From contig NZ_FOYI01000003.1 of the NCBI RefSeq assembly GCF_900116005.1, positions 248,001 through 312,000 of the forward strand: a stretch of 64,000 nucleotides of DNA, read 5' to 3'. Positions 1 to 8,171 of the stretch are shown here, one piece after another. Below the pieces are notes generated by a model. The model was not told where the DNA came from and did no database searches. It saw only the letters and a program-made list of their open reading frames with translations. The DNA is from Poseidonocella sedimentorum (lineage in GTDB: Bacteria; Pseudomonadota; Alphaproteobacteria; Rhodobacterales; Rhodobacteraceae). The translations under genes and the position numbers were made by a program. Position 1 is the stretch's first letter. Every line of letters starts with the position of its first letter.

Positions 1-138
1 CCCGCCGAGCGCCCCCCAGACGCCAAGGATCAATCCAAGGCAATCACACCCCGCCCCGAGACACCGGCCTTGATGCACATAGGGCGTCCCTATCCACTGC
101 CGCGCAGCCCGGACAACCTCGGCGCCAGAGGCGCTCAT
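1..138 (-). CDS. GTA NlpC/P60-type cell wall peptidase (gp14 homolog), N-terminal part
   Basis: Only the first 46 residues are inside the window; the gene continues past base 1. The visible part reads as an NlpC/P60 start: an amphipathic helix, then WIGTPYVHQG and the nucleophile motif CDCLGL with the likely catalytic cysteine at residue 33. The start ATG at 138 overlaps the stop of the hub gene in an ATGA junction. In the Rhodobacter capsulatus GTA the gene at this position (gp14) is a tail-tip peptidase thought to open the recipient's peptidoglycan. The family call rests on the Cys motif plus position; the catalytic His lies outside the window. Confidence 0.8.
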   Translation of the reverse strand, partial: MSASGAEVVRAARQWIGTPYVHQGRCLGAGCDCLGLILGVWGALGG

Positions 139-1010
139 CGCCGGCTGCCGCCGTTCTTGTTGCGGGTGGAAGCAGGGACGGCGATCATCCAGTCCTCGCC
201 GGGGATATCCGGAAACCCGCGGAAATTCGCGATATTGTCGAACTTCGCGCGGCAAGTTTCCATCCGCTTGTCGCAACCTGGATCGAGGCGGATCCGGTCG
301 CCCGCGAGCACCTCGGCTGCGATTGGCTCCCAGAGCTCGATCCGGCGCTGCCCGTCCTGGATCCGGTCCCGCTTGATGATCCCGATCAGCCCTTCGGACG
401 CCCCGCTCAAGACCTTGAACCGGCCCCGTTCGAACCAGCCGACGGGAAAGCCTGCGTCGTTGCCGACGGTGAAATCTCGCCGCTCGCTGACCGTGAGCGC
501 CTCTGTCTCCAGCGCCAGACCGAGGGCATCGGCATCGACCCCGCAGGCCGCATCACCGAGGATCGCGGAACAGGGTTTGTGGAAGATGCGCCCCTTGGAT
601 TGATTGAGCTGGTCGGCAAGCCCGCGCAGCTCGGCATGGAACGCGCCGCCACCGCGGCGGATCTCGCCGATCCGGCCGCGGAACTTGAGCGCGTGCATCG
701 AGGGATCCACCCAGTTGACGCGCCAGGCGCGCACCTCGGCCCCGTCATACCGCCCGGCGTCGATGTCGGCCTCCGAGATCGCATCATCACGCAGCGCGCC
801 AAGCGCTTCGGTGTTGTCCACCGACAGGCCCGTCGATTGCGCCAGCGCCCGGGCGGTCAGCCCGCTGTCGGCGCGAAAGGTAATGCCGTCGAAGCTCAGC
901 TCGGTGTCGTGATCGGTGAAGCCGAGCACGCGCCCGTCGCGACGGGTGATGGCCCAGGCGGTGCAGAGCGTCGTGACGCCGCTCTCGAGATGATCGCCGA
1001 GCGCGCTCAT
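135..1010 (-). CDS. GTA tail hub protein, DUF2163 / BR0599 family (gp13 homolog)
   Basis: 291 residues, the usual size of GTA gp13. The N-terminal part holds the DUF2163-like segment (TAWAITRRDGRVLGFTDHD) and the C-terminal part the BR0599-like domain ending in FRGFPDIPG. Cysteines occur as two pairs, C147/C156 and C246/C253; from memory, the RcGTA hub binds an iron-sulfur cluster and these four are the natural candidates. The ATG overlaps the stop of the upstream distal-tail gene by 4 bases, and its own stop overlaps the peptidase start, so translation is probably coupled. Structural protein at the base of the tail. Confidence 0.88.
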   Translation of the reverse strand: MSALGDHLESGVTTLCTAWAITRRDGRVLGFTDHDTELSFDGITFRADSGLTARALAQSTGLSVDNTEALGALRDDAISEADIDAGRYDGAEVRAWRVNWVDPSMHALKFRGRIGEIRRGGGAFHAELRGLADQLNQSKGRIFHKPCSAILGDAACGVDADALGLALETEALTVSERRDFTVGNDAGFPVGWFERGRFKVLSGASEGLIGIIKRDRIQDGQRRIELWEPIAAEVLAGDRIRLDPGCDKRMETCRAKFDNIANFRGFPDIPGEDWMIAVPASTRNKNGGSRR

Positions 1011-1639
1011 ACCCGCACCTCCACCACCGGCACGTCCGGCACATCGCCGGCCTGGAAGCTGGCGACGGATGTGCGGATCGCGTCGGTGTCGAATCGCACC
1101 GGCACGTCAAACTCAAAGCCCGCGGAGATCGCGAGCCCTTCGTCCGGCGGATGGCGGAAAAGGATGCGCCCGCGCGCCGGGTCAATATCCCAATCGACCC
1201 CCTCGAACACCTCGTCGTGCCCGAGCCCAACGCGCACCGTGCCGGCCACCGGTTTGGTGATCGGGCGGGCGTAGCTGTGCCCGCCAGAGCGATAGGTCTT
1301 GACCAGCTGAATCTCGCCCGAGACGCCGTCGCCAGTGGCGATCACCTGATCGTTGAAGCGCACCTCGGCGGAGGGCTTGCAACTGCGATAATCCGCCCAG
1401 TCCTTCCAGCGAAAGCCGTACATCTGGCCCTGACGTGCCTCGAAGAAAGCGACCAGCGTTTCGATGTCGTCGAGCGAGCGCAGGCCAAGCCCCGCATCAT
1501 AGCGGCGCCGCGAATGGCGCCAGGGAGTGTTGCGTTCCTCGAACCCGTTGGCGAGCGTCACCACCTCGGTGCGCCGCTCTGGGCCGCCGACCGAGCCGAA
1601 GCTGAGATTGGCGGGAAACCGTACCTCGTGAAAATTCAT
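1007..1639 (-). CDS. GTA distal tail protein, DUF2460 family (gp12 homolog)
   Basis: 210 residues, starting MNFHEVRFPANLSFGSVGGP, a typical beginning for DUF2460/TIGR02217 proteins of GTAs and related siphophages. The YGFRWKDWADY segment near residues 75-85 is also characteristic. By position it corresponds to gp12, which joins the tail tube to the hub. A 43-base gap separates it from the tape-measure gene upstream, and its stop overlaps the hub start in an ATGA. No frameshift or unusual composition. Confidence 0.9.
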   Translation of the reverse strand: MNFHEVRFPANLSFGSVGGPERRTEVVTLANGFEERNTPWRHSRRRYDAGLGLRSLDDIETLVAFFEARQGQMYGFRWKDWADYRSCKPSAEVRFNDQVIATGDGVSGEIQLVKTYRSGGHSYARPITKPVAGTVRVGLGHDEVFEGVDWDIDPARGRILFRHPPDEGLAISAGFEFDVPVRFDTDAIRTSVASFQAGDVPDVPVVEVRV

Positions 1640-1682
1640 CTGTCCCTCCGTAGTGGATCCGCACCTGCGCCGTCCGGGCGCA

Positions 1683-2345
1683 TCAGCGGTTGCGCTGGCC
1701 CTTGGCGAGCGCGCGGTTCATCTGGGCCGCGATCTGGCTGCGGCTGCGTTCGAAACTGCGGGCGTCGGGCGTGGAAATGTTCATCACCACGTTGACCGCG
1801 CCCCCGCCGCCGCCCGCCGCGCGCACCCCGAGCTTGCCGTCGGAGCCGCGGGTGAGCGGCATGATCGCTTCCGGCCCCGCCTCGCCCATGAGCCCGGTGC
1901 CGCCACGCATCGGGAAATAGGTTGGCTGCGAGACCACGCCTCCGGTGGCGAAGGGCGTCACGCGCCCCTGGCTGAAACTGCCGCCGTTGGCGAAGGGCAA
2001 GAGCTTGCCGATCACCCCGCCGATCCCATCGCCGAGCGAGCCCGCGAGCGTGTTGGTCACGTTGGAGACCGAGCGCTCGAAGGTCGTCTGGATGAGCGAC
2101 TGCGCCACAGCCTTGAGCGCGACGGAGGCCTCCTGGCCATCCACCACGATAGAGCGGAACGCCGATTTCAGATCGCCGCCGAGGGTTTTCTGCAATTCCT
2201 GCGTGCGCTTGCTGGCATCTTCAGCCTCGGCGCGCGTCATGCGGATCTGCTTGTTGAACCCGGCGAGCACATCGGCCGTCCGGGTCAGGTTGTCATTGAG
2301 GGCATCGGTCGCCTCCGATGTCTCCTCGACGATCTCACGCTTCAT
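1683..2345 (-). CDS. GTA tail tape measure protein (gp11 homolog)
   Basis: 220 residues from the ATG at 2345 (MKREIVEETSEATDALN). The N-terminal half is predicted helical or coiled coil (residues about 5-60). The C-terminal half is glycine-rich with FANGGSFSQGR and TGLMGEAGPEAIMPL, the conserved signature of phage lambda-type tape-measure C-termini. Tape-measure length sets tail length, and the short length agrees with the short GTA tail. The start lies inside the end of the preceding small chaperone gene (11-base overlap). Confidence 0.85.
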   Translation of the reverse strand: MKREIVEETSEATDALNDNLTRTADVLAGFNKQIRMTRAEAEDASKRTQELQKTLGGDLKSAFRSIVVDGQEASVALKAVAQSLIQTTFERSVSNVTNTLAGSLGDGIGGVIGKLLPFANGGSFSQGRVTPFATGGVVSQPTYFPMRGGTGLMGEAGPEAIMPLTRGSDGKLGVRAAGGGGGAVNVVMNISTPDARSFERSRSQIAAQMNRALAKGQRNR

Positions 2346-2544
2346 GGGGTCCGTCTCCCGGATCGGTGTCGGGGTATGCGGCGGCCAGGGCATCCAGCCG
2401 CGCGCGGGACAGGGGCGCGCTGCCGCTCCCCTGCCCCAGCATGATCAGAAGTTCTGCCGGCGTCAGCGCCCAGAACTCGGCCGGTCTGAGCCCGAGCCCG
2501 CGCAATCCGGCCCGCATCAGGCCCGGCCAGTCGAAGGTCTTCAT
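2335..2544 (-). CDS. Small phage tail assembly chaperone (GTA gp10.1-like)
   Basis: A 69-residue protein, MKTFDWPGLMRAGLRGLGL, containing the run FWALTPAELLIMLG that marks the family of small tail assembly chaperones found between tail tube and tape measure in GTA clusters. It is flanked by an ATGA overlap with the upstream gp10 homolog and overlaps the tape-measure start. The family role is to keep the tape measure soluble during tail assembly. The call rests on motif and position; the protein is too short for more. Confidence 0.78.
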   Translation of the reverse strand: MKTFDWPGLMRAGLRGLGLRPAEFWALTPAELLIMLGQGSGSAPLSRARLDALAAAYPDTDPGDGPHEA

Positions 2545-2861
2545 GCGCTCTCCGGGACCGTGAAGGCCCGGGCGAGAAGCTCTCCCGCCGCCTGGGCCGC
2601 GGCCACCGGCCCGCCCTCGATATCGGCCTTGAGCAGAGCCTCGGCGCTCAGCGCCGCGCCCCCTCCGCGCAGACCCGCGATCAGCAGCGCGCTTACGTCA
2701 CGGGTGGTGAACCCGCCGCTTTCGAAACGCTCCACGACGGCCATCAGGCTGTCGGCCTTGAGCTGCGCTTCCAGTTCGGCCAGCGCCCCGAGCGTAAGCT
2801 TGAGGGTGTGAACCTCGCCATCAATCGTCAGCCCCACTTCGCCCGCGAAAGGGTTGGCCAT
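2541..2861 (-). CDS. GTA gp10-type protein (gene transfer agent family, tail assembly)
   Basis: 106 residues. The start MANPFAGEVGLTIDGEVHTLKLTLGALAELE is typical of GTA gp10/GTA_TIM proteins: a short beta segment followed by a helix. It sits between the tail tube and the small chaperone, where lambda-like phages encode tail assembly chaperones, and may pair with the next gene. Its start shares one base with the tail-tube stop (TGATG), so coupling is likely. The function in particle assembly is inferred from position. Confidence 0.82.
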   Translation of the reverse strand: MANPFAGEVGLTIDGEVHTLKLTLGALAELEAQLKADSLMAVVERFESGGFTTRDVSALLIAGLRGGGAALSAEALLKADIEGGPVAAAQAAGELLARAFTVPESA

Positions 2862-3274
2862 CAGAGCGCCGTGAAGCTCATGGCACCCGCCGAGGCCATC
2901 GACATCTCGTAGGTCGCCTCACCGTTGTAGCTGCCAGCGTATTCGATCGACGTGATCTGGAACGCGCCTTCGACGATGCCGAAATCCGGGATCACCACCT
3001 GGAATTCCGGGGTCTCGCCGTCGAAAAAGATCTGCCGCGCGCGCTCGTCGGTGTTTTCGTCGCGGAAGACGCCCGAGCCGGAAATGCCCGCGCTCTTGAC
3101 GCCCGCGCCGCCGAGCAACTCGCGCCACCCGCCCGCGCTCTCGAGGCTGGTCACATCGACCGTCTCGGCGTTGAAGCTGATGCGCGAGGCCCGCAGGCCC
3201 GCGATGGTCTGGAAATTGCCGCCGCCTGTGAGATCCACCTTGATCAACAGGTCCTTGCCGTTTTGTGCGCCCAT
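2861..3274 (-). CDS. GTA major tail (tube) protein, TP901-1 family (gp9 homolog)
   Basis: 137 residues, MGAQNGKDLLIKVD, matching the TP901-1/TIGR02126 major tail proteins in size and in the segments ISFNAETVDVTSLES and YEMSMASAGAMSF. The protein polymerises to form the tail tube. The gene lies 26 bases downstream of the tail-terminator gene, with its own Shine-Dalgarno (GGAGGTGGCGAC just before the ATG), stronger than most in this cluster, as expected for a high-copy structural protein. Confidence 0.9.
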   Translation of the reverse strand: MGAQNGKDLLIKVDLTGGGNFQTIAGLRASRISFNAETVDVTSLESAGGWRELLGGAGVKSAGISGSGVFRDENTDERARQIFFDGETPEFQVVIPDFGIVEGAFQITSIEYAGSYNGEATYEMSMASAGAMSFTAL

Positions 3275-3300
3275 GTCGCCACCTCCGATTTGATAAGAAT

Positions 3301-3711
3301 TCAGTCGTCTTCGACCCGCGCGCGAAACGTCAGATCGATGCGCCGTTCGGCGCCATTGTCGCCGCGACGCGCAACGGCGCGCGTGAAGTTCAATGAGACC
3401 AGCCGGCCGCGCGACAGTGTCAGGGCGGGCCCGTCGAGCGCATCGCCGATCGCGCCGGCGATGGTCTTGGCCTTGGCGAACCCGGCCGTGTCGGTCACCA
3501 CCGAGACGGTGAACCGATGCTCGGCCCCGCGCGCCGAGATGTCCGAGCGGTCCTGAACCTCTTCCGGCCCGAGCGTCACGTAAGTGTCGGGGACCGCGCC
3601 GGGCGGCATCGCATCGTAAATCGCGCCGCCGGTGGCCGCGGAAATATCCGCATCAGCCGCCAGATGTTGGAAGACCGCCGCCTGAAGCGCGGCCGAAACG
3701 CCATAGCTCAT
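3301..3711 (-). CDS. GTA tail terminator, DUF3168 family (gp8 homolog)
   Basis: 136 residues from the ATG at 3711 (MSYGVSAALQAAVFQHLAAD). DUF3168 features seen: the A-I-Y-D segment with PPGAVPDTYVTLG, then the C-terminal beta strand LVSLNFTRAVAR and a charged tail. The ATGA overlap with the upstream gene fixes the start. In the RcGTA structure the gp8 protein closes the tail tube. The longer open frame reaching 4074 is only an extension into the overlapping upstream gene. Confidence 0.87.
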   Translation of the reverse strand: MSYGVSAALQAAVFQHLAADADISAATGGAIYDAMPPGAVPDTYVTLGPEEVQDRSDISARGAEHRFTVSVVTDTAGFAKAKTIAGAIGDALDGPALTLSRGRLVSLNFTRAVARRGDNGAERRIDLTFRARVEDD

Positions 3712-4055
3712 GCCACAATCTCCTCTTGGGTGAAGCAGGTCAGATAGCGCTCGCCCGGATCGTCCTCCGCCACCGCGAGGATCGGAAAGAGCCGGCTGCC
3801 GCTGCGAAACCGCTGCCCGGCGCGCGGCCGGGACGGGGCATCGAAAGGCGCGGCGCGCACCGTGATGATGTATGGGACCGTCGAGAGTGGCGCTGCGGCC
3901 CCTGCGCTTTCGCGCCCGCTGCGCGCGCGCACTTCGGCCCAGAGCGTCCCCAGCGTGGTCCAGCTCTCGGAGTATCCGCCCGCCCCGTCCTCGACACGCT
4001 CCAGCGTCTCGAGAATGAGCGGACGGTTTAGCCGGATGGGGTCCGCCGCGCTCAT
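3708..4055 (-). CDS. GTA head closure/stopper protein (head-tail adaptor, gp7 homolog)
   Basis: 115 residues from the ATG at 4055 (MSAADPIRLNRPLILE). The core GGYSESWTTLGTLWAEVRAR followed by YIITVRAAP and the beta-rich end FPILAVAEDD is the pattern of SPP1 gp16-like head-tail joining proteins. Both ends overlap neighbours by 4 bases (ATGA). It closes the connector below the adaptor. The start was chosen by overlap and by homology of the N-terminus; an upstream in-frame ATG at 4130 would give an extension without family support. Confidence 0.85.
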   Translation of the reverse strand: MSAADPIRLNRPLILETLERVEDGAGGYSESWTTLGTLWAEVRARSGRESAGAAAPLSTVPYIITVRAAPFDAPSRPRAGQRFRSGSRLFPILAVAEDDPGERYLTCFTQEEIVA

Positions 4056-4651
4056 GCCGCGCCACCCCCGGCAAAGAGCCGGACGGTCTTGTAGCGTTCG
4101 ATCAGTGAGGTGACACCGAAGGGCATGCAACCCGCCGAAAGCGACTGGTTGTCGCGATATTCGTAGTAGTGCGAGGCCAGAAGCATAACCGCCTGCGCCA
4201 GATCGGCCGGGATCGCTGACCAGGGCCCGAAGCCCGCGGTAAAGACCACCTCGCAGGTCCCGCCGGTCGGGATCGACGGCAAAAAGGCCCCGCGCGGCCT
4301 CAGGCGCGGGCGCTGGCTGTCCTTTTCGAGCCAGTAGCTCTCCGGGTCCAACAAGGTCTCTTCGCCCAGCCGGTCCATGATCGACACCTCAATCAACTGG
4401 TCCACGGGGGCCACGGGAAGCGCCTGGGCTTCGGCGGCGCGCCACGCGGTGAGGCTCCAGGAAAAGTCCCGGGTGATCAGGATCTTCCCGGTGCGGGATT
4501 CAATCGCGGCCATGGCGGCCCTGAGGAAACTCTGCAGGACCTGGTCCTGGAGTGAATCATCGGCAAAGCCGGTTCCCAGCCGCAGGTGCGCCTTGAATTC
4601 CGCGACCGGAAGGGCCTCGGCCGGCACCGCTGTCTCTTCGACGAGCATCAT
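4052..4651 (-). CDS. GTA head-tail connector/adaptor (gp6 homolog)
   Basis: 199 residues (MMLVEETAVPAEALPVAEFK). The N-terminal part resembles gp6-like connectors: VAEFKAHLRLGTGFADDSLQDQ, two helices with repeated alanines (AAMAAIESRTGKIL), then a beta domain and a final helix LAQAVMLLASHYYEYRD. This is the adaptor bound to the portal ring. Two ATGs in tandem make the start ambiguous by one residue. The 159 bases between its start and the capsid gene stop (4652-4810) hold no gene I can recognise. Confidence 0.85.
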   Translation of the reverse strand: MMLVEETAVPAEALPVAEFKAHLRLGTGFADDSLQDQVLQSFLRAAMAAIESRTGKILITRDFSWSLTAWRAAEAQALPVAPVDQLIEVSIMDRLGEETLLDPESYWLEKDSQRPRLRPRGAFLPSIPTGGTCEVVFTAGFGPWSAIPADLAQAVMLLASHYYEYRDNQSLSAGCMPFGVTSLIERYKTVRLFAGGGAA

Positions 4652-4810
4652 GAAGGTTCTCCGAAAATGCGCCCCCCCGGGACGGTTGGATCGGATGCGT
4701 GCCCGGCGGATATTGCTCGGACGGAGGGGAAGCAGCTAGACAACACCCGCGTAGGTCGGACACGCATCCGAAGGCAGGCGGCGCCGGATGGCACCGCCCT
4801 ATCGCAGCCT

Positions 4811-5977
4811 TTAGGAGGCGGCGAATTTCAGCAGTTTGATGGCCGAGAAGTCGCTCACATCACCGCCGACGCGCTTGGTGGCGTAGAAGATGACGTTGGG
4901 CTTGGCCGAGAAGGGATCCCGCAGGATGCGCAGATCGGGACGTTCGGCGACGGTGTAGCCCGCCGAGAAGTCACCAAAGGCGATCGGCGTCGCATCCGCC
5001 GCGATGTCCGGCATGTCTTCCGCGATCAGCACCGGATAGCCCAGAAGACGCGCGGGCTCGCCCGCCGCCAGACCGTCGGACCACAGGAAGCGGCCGTTGG
5101 CATCCTTGAGCTGGCGGATCGCACCGGCAGTCTTGGAGTTCATCACGAAGGTGCCGTTGGCGCGGTACTGCGCACCGAGGGCGTAGACCAGTTCGATGAT
5201 CTTCTCGGAGCCGCCGAGATCACCGTCGACGCCGGTGGCTACATAGCCAAGATTGCCCCAGGTCCAGGACCCGTTGTCGACCGCGTTATGGGCGAGGAAA
5301 CCCTTGGGCTTGTCGAGGCCGTCGCCGGAGACAAAGGCCGCCGCTTCGGCACGGGCGAATTTCTCGGCGATGCGCGTGGCGAGCCAGGTCTCGACATCGA
5401 ACGCGCTGTCATCCAGCAGACGCTGAGAAGCCTTGGGCAGGGCCGAAAGCTCGTGCAGCGGGATCGAGATGCGGTCGATCTTGGGCGTGTCGGTCTCGGC
5501 GAGCGCGCCGGTCTCGGTGGCCCAGCCATGGCCGAGATCGGTATGGTCGACGAGCATGTCGTAGGAGGTCGCCTCGACGTTCACGACATTGGCCACGGCC
5601 CGCAGCGAGGCGGTCGTGCCGAGCGCGGAGCGGATGGTCTCGGAGGTGGACGGATCGACAAGATAGCCGCCGTCACCCGCCACCGAAGTATTCAGCGATT
5701 TGCCATCGAGCTCCAGCCCACGCAGCCCATCGTCATCACCGCTGCGCAGATAGGCGGAAAACGCCTTCTTGTGCGGGACCTCGGCTTCGACGGCAGCGCT
5801 GAGTGCGGGACGCGCGGGGGCGAAATTCTTGCGTTCGATCATGGTCAGTTTTTCATCCTGTTGCTTTAGTTTCGATGTGAGGTCGGCCTTGAAGCCCTTG
5901 AGGTCGCTTACAAAACTGGAAACAGCCTCGGCCACTTCGGACACGCCACCGGCGGCCCGAGCATTGCTGTCGGTCAT
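4811..5977 (-). CDS. GTA major capsid protein, HK97 fold (gp5 homolog)
   Basis: 388 residues from the ATG at 5977 (MTDSNARAAGGVSEV). The first about 60 residues are helical and coiled-coil-like (LKQQDEKLTMIERKNF), acting as the delta/scaffold region that the neighbouring protease would remove. The mature HK97-type shell domain follows, with GDGGYLVDPSTSETI, TPKIDRISIPLHELSALPK and a C-terminal YATKRVGGDVSDFSAIKLLK. It forms the small GTA head. The longer frame to 6115 reads into the protease gene and is rejected. It lies just downstream of the protease, as in HK97-like modules. Confidence 0.93.
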   Translation of the reverse strand: MTDSNARAAGGVSEVAEAVSSFVSDLKGFKADLTSKLKQQDEKLTMIERKNFAPARPALSAAVEAEVPHKKAFSAYLRSGDDDGLRGLELDGKSLNTSVAGDGGYLVDPSTSETIRSALGTTASLRAVANVVNVEATSYDMLVDHTDLGHGWATETGALAETDTPKIDRISIPLHELSALPKASQRLLDDSAFDVETWLATRIAEKFARAEAAAFVSGDGLDKPKGFLAHNAVDNGSWTWGNLGYVATGVDGDLGGSEKIIELVYALGAQYRANGTFVMNSKTAGAIRQLKDANGRFLWSDGLAAGEPARLLGYPVLIAEDMPDIAADATPIAFGDFSAGYTVAERPDLRILRDPFSAKPNVIFYATKRVGGDVSDFSAIKLLKFAAS

Positions 5978-6014
5978 TGGGGATTCCCCTCGTACTCGGG
6001 TTGGTAAAAGCGGG

Positions 6015-6569
6015 TCAGTCGCCCGCCAGCTCGCGGCGTGCCTGCTCAAACAGCAGCGCCATGTCACGCAAGGCGCCGGCCACGGGCTCTTCGCCCTTCG
6101 CCTGCACCCGCGCACTGGGAAGCATCGGGAAGGTCACAAGCGAGACCTCCCAGAGCTCCAGTTCCGTCAAGAGCCGCTGGCCCTTGGTGTTCTTGGTCGC
6201 CTTGAGCGTCCGATAGCCGATCGACAGCCCGTCGATCGCGCCGGCGTCGATGAGAGCACGCGCCTCGCGACCCCGCTCGACGCTGTCCAGAATACGGCCC
6301 TTCACGAACAGCCCGCGCTCATCCTCACGGACCTCGTCCCAGATGCCGATGGGCTGCGCCGGATCGTGCTGCCAGAGCATCTTGACCGCCCGGCCCTCCG
6401 TCGTCAGACGGGAGAGCGAAGCCGCATAGGCTCCGCGCTGCACAATATCGCCGCCCTGGTCGCAGGCGCCGAAATGGCTGGCGTAGCCGGAAATCGTCTT
6501 CCCGTCGGTCGAAACCTCGGTTCCGTCGATCCGGCAGAATTTGCGTTCGAGCCCCATGTCTTGGGTCAT
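6015..6569 (-). CDS. GTA prohead protease, HK97/U35 family (gp4 homolog)
   Basis: 184 residues from the ATG at 6569 (MTQDMGLERKFC). U35 protease features: the G-Y-A-S-H-F segment with the likely catalytic His (residue about 35), DIVQRGAYAASL, and the serine motif IDGLSIGYRT. The C-terminus (LLFEQARREL) is a short helix. It matures the prohead by cleaving the capsid N-terminus. An upstream extension would translate through the double palindrome at 6596-6648, which is unlikely; a GACACAC stretch without strong Shine-Dalgarno precedes the ATG. Confidence 0.88.
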   Translation of the reverse strand: MTQDMGLERKFCRIDGTEVSTDGKTISGYASHFGACDQGGDIVQRGAYAASLSRLTTEGRAVKMLWQHDPAQPIGIWDEVREDERGLFVKGRILDSVERGREARALIDAGAIDGLSIGYRTLKATKNTKGQRLLTELELWEVSLVTFPMLPSARVQAKGEEPVAGALRDMALLFEQARRELAGD

Positions 6570-6595
6570 GTGTGTCTCCTGTGTTTGTCGGGGAG

Positions 6596-6648
6596 CCGGA
6601 TTTTGATCAATCAAAATCCGGGCCGGAAATTGATTGATCAATTTCCGG
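6596..6648. repeat. Double-palindrome element, copy A (inside the GTA operon)
   Basis: Two perfect inverted repeats separated by one base. The first (6596-6621) has 11-bp arms CCGGATTTTGA/TCAAAATCCGG around TCAA; the second (6623-6648) has arms CCGGAAATTGA/TCAATTTCCGG around TTGA. The same geometry recurs at 15432-15481 and 28917-28967 with different but fully complementary arms. It occupies the gap between the gp3.5-like gene and the protease. It could be a repetitive extragenic palindrome, a processing hairpin or a protein-binding site. Confidence 0.85.
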
Positions 6649-6652
6649 GGCC

Positions 6653-6871
6653 CTACGGCACCGCCGTAAGCAAGGATTGGAAGGCCTGGCCGAGGATTGC
6701 GGCCAGCGCGCCGTAGACCGCGAGCCAAAGCCGCTTCTCGATCCGTTCGATCATCGCCTCGAGACGCTCAAGCCGTTCCACCGAATTCTGGAACTGAAGC
6801 GCCACGAGTCGCTCATGTGCCTCGAGCCGCAATCCCGGCGCGCATTCGAAGCTTTCCACGCCGTCAGGCAT
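6653..6871 (-). CDS. Small GTA protein (orfg3.5-like), C-terminal membrane or hydrophobic segment
   Basis: 72 residues from the ATG at 6871 (MPDGVESFECAPG). The middle is a helical heptad-like stretch (NSVERLERLEAMIERIEKRL) followed by a hydrophobic segment WLAVYGALAAILGQAF that could cross a membrane. Its start overlaps the end of the portal gene by 8 bases. The equivalent small gene lies between portal and protease in other GTA clusters; its role is not established. A start further upstream would extend deeper into the portal gene. Confidence 0.68.
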   Translation of the reverse strand: MPDGVESFECAPGLRLEAHERLVALQFQNSVERLERLEAMIERIEKRLWLAVYGALAAILGQAFQSLLTAVP

Positions 6872-8048
6872 CGCCCTCTCCTTCCGCGAGCGCCGGCAGC
6901 CCCAGCAGCGCGCGTTTCTCGGCATCGGTCAGGAACCCCGCCTCGGCCACGCGGCGCCATTGCTGGTCGCGCTCCGACGCAAGGGCCGGGATCTGATCGA
7001 GGTCCGGCCGGAGCCCGATCTCCTCGCCGGTGATCCCCGCGATCCAATAGGAAATCGCCGCCGTCACCCGCGTCGCCAGCGGCAGGACCGTGAGGCGATA
7101 GAAAGCACGGTTGGCTTCCTGGTAATTCGCGTAGGTCGCGTCCCCCGGGATCCCCAGCAACATCGGCGGCACGCCAAAGGCCACCGCAATCTCCCGCGCC
7201 GCGGCTTCCTTGGTCTTCTGAAATTCCATGTCGGAAGGCGAGAACCCCATCGGCTTCCAATCGAGCCCGCCTTCGAGCAGCATCGGCCGGCCCGCATTCC
7301 GCGCGCCCTGATAGTTGGCCTCCATCTCGTTCACGAGCCGGTCATATTGATCCTGCGCCATGCTGCCGGAGCCATCCGGCCCCGAATAGACGATCGCGCC
7401 CGAGGGCCGCGCCGCATTGTCGAGCAGACCCTTGGACCAGCGCGACGCGCTGTTGTGCACGTCGATCGCCGTGGCCGCGGCCTGCATTGGCGAAAGGCCG
7501 TAGTGGTCATCCTGAGGATGAAAATTGCGAATGTGGCAGACCGGCGTTGCGCCCTCGGTCATCGAAAACCGGTGCTTGCGGCCGCTGACCTCGTATTCGT
7601 AGGCGACCGGCCAGCCGTCCGCGCCGGGCACGACCGACATCCGATCCGAGCGCAACACGTGCAGCTCCCCCGGCGTCGCGCCGTTCTCGCCCACCGCTTC
7701 CATGTAGCCGTTGCCGTTGAGCAGCAGCTGACCATAGAGGGACTCGAAGAGCTCCGCTTTGCCCTGCGCCGGATTGGGCCGAAGGATCAGCGACAACACC
7801 GGATGCGTCTCGTAGCGCTGGACCGAATCCTGCAGCACGAGCGGCAGGGCGGCGGCGGCTTCGGCGATGAGTTTGACCGACCGGAACCCGATGGGATTGC
7901 CAGTGAACCCCGTCCGCGTGAGCGAGACCGCATCGCGCGGGCTCCAGGCGACGCGTCCCGCGCTGCCCCAGGCCACCACGCGGCCCGCCGCGCTCGCCTT
8001 GGTCTCGGGCACCGGCCCGGACCCGCCCCGTTTGAGGAAGTCAAACAT
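6864..8048 (-). CDS. GTA portal protein, HK97 family (gp3 homolog)
   Basis: 394 residues, MFDFLKRGGSGPVPETKAS. Typical portal features: LTRTGFTGNPIGFRSVKLIAEAAAALPL near residues 45-70, YGQLLLNGNGYMEAV, and the GLSPMQAAATAIDVHNSASRWSKGLLDN stretch, here spanning about residues 180-207. The ring it forms is the DNA entry channel and the docking site for the terminase. A 123-base gap (8049-8171) separates it from the terminase gene; I see nothing else there. Confidence 0.92.
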   Translation of the reverse strand: MFDFLKRGGSGPVPETKASAAGRVVAWGSAGRVAWSPRDAVSLTRTGFTGNPIGFRSVKLIAEAAAALPLVLQDSVQRYETHPVLSLILRPNPAQGKAELFESLYGQLLLNGNGYMEAVGENGATPGELHVLRSDRMSVVPGADGWPVAYEYEVSGRKHRFSMTEGATPVCHIRNFHPQDDHYGLSPMQAAATAIDVHNSASRWSKGLLDNAARPSGAIVYSGPDGSGSMAQDQYDRLVNEMEANYQGARNAGRPMLLEGGLDWKPMGFSPSDMEFQKTKEAAAREIAVAFGVPPMLLGIPGDATYANYQEANRAFYRLTVLPLATRVTAAISYWIAGITGEEIGLRPDLDQIPALASERDQQWRRVAEAGFLTDAEKRALLGLPALAEGEGDA

Positions 8049-8171
8049 CCCAATCTCCTTGCATAGCTCTGACGCCCGTCACCTGCGCGACCGACCTTTC
8101 GCGGGGATCTCCCCGCCTGCTTCCTGTCGAATTGTCCTGAACGCATCGCCCAGACGGGCGGCGCTGCGGGA

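Noticed and set aside
4586..5869. Open frame of 427 codons antisense to the GTA capsid
   Set aside because: No domain, shadow composition; the capsid on the minus strand is certain.
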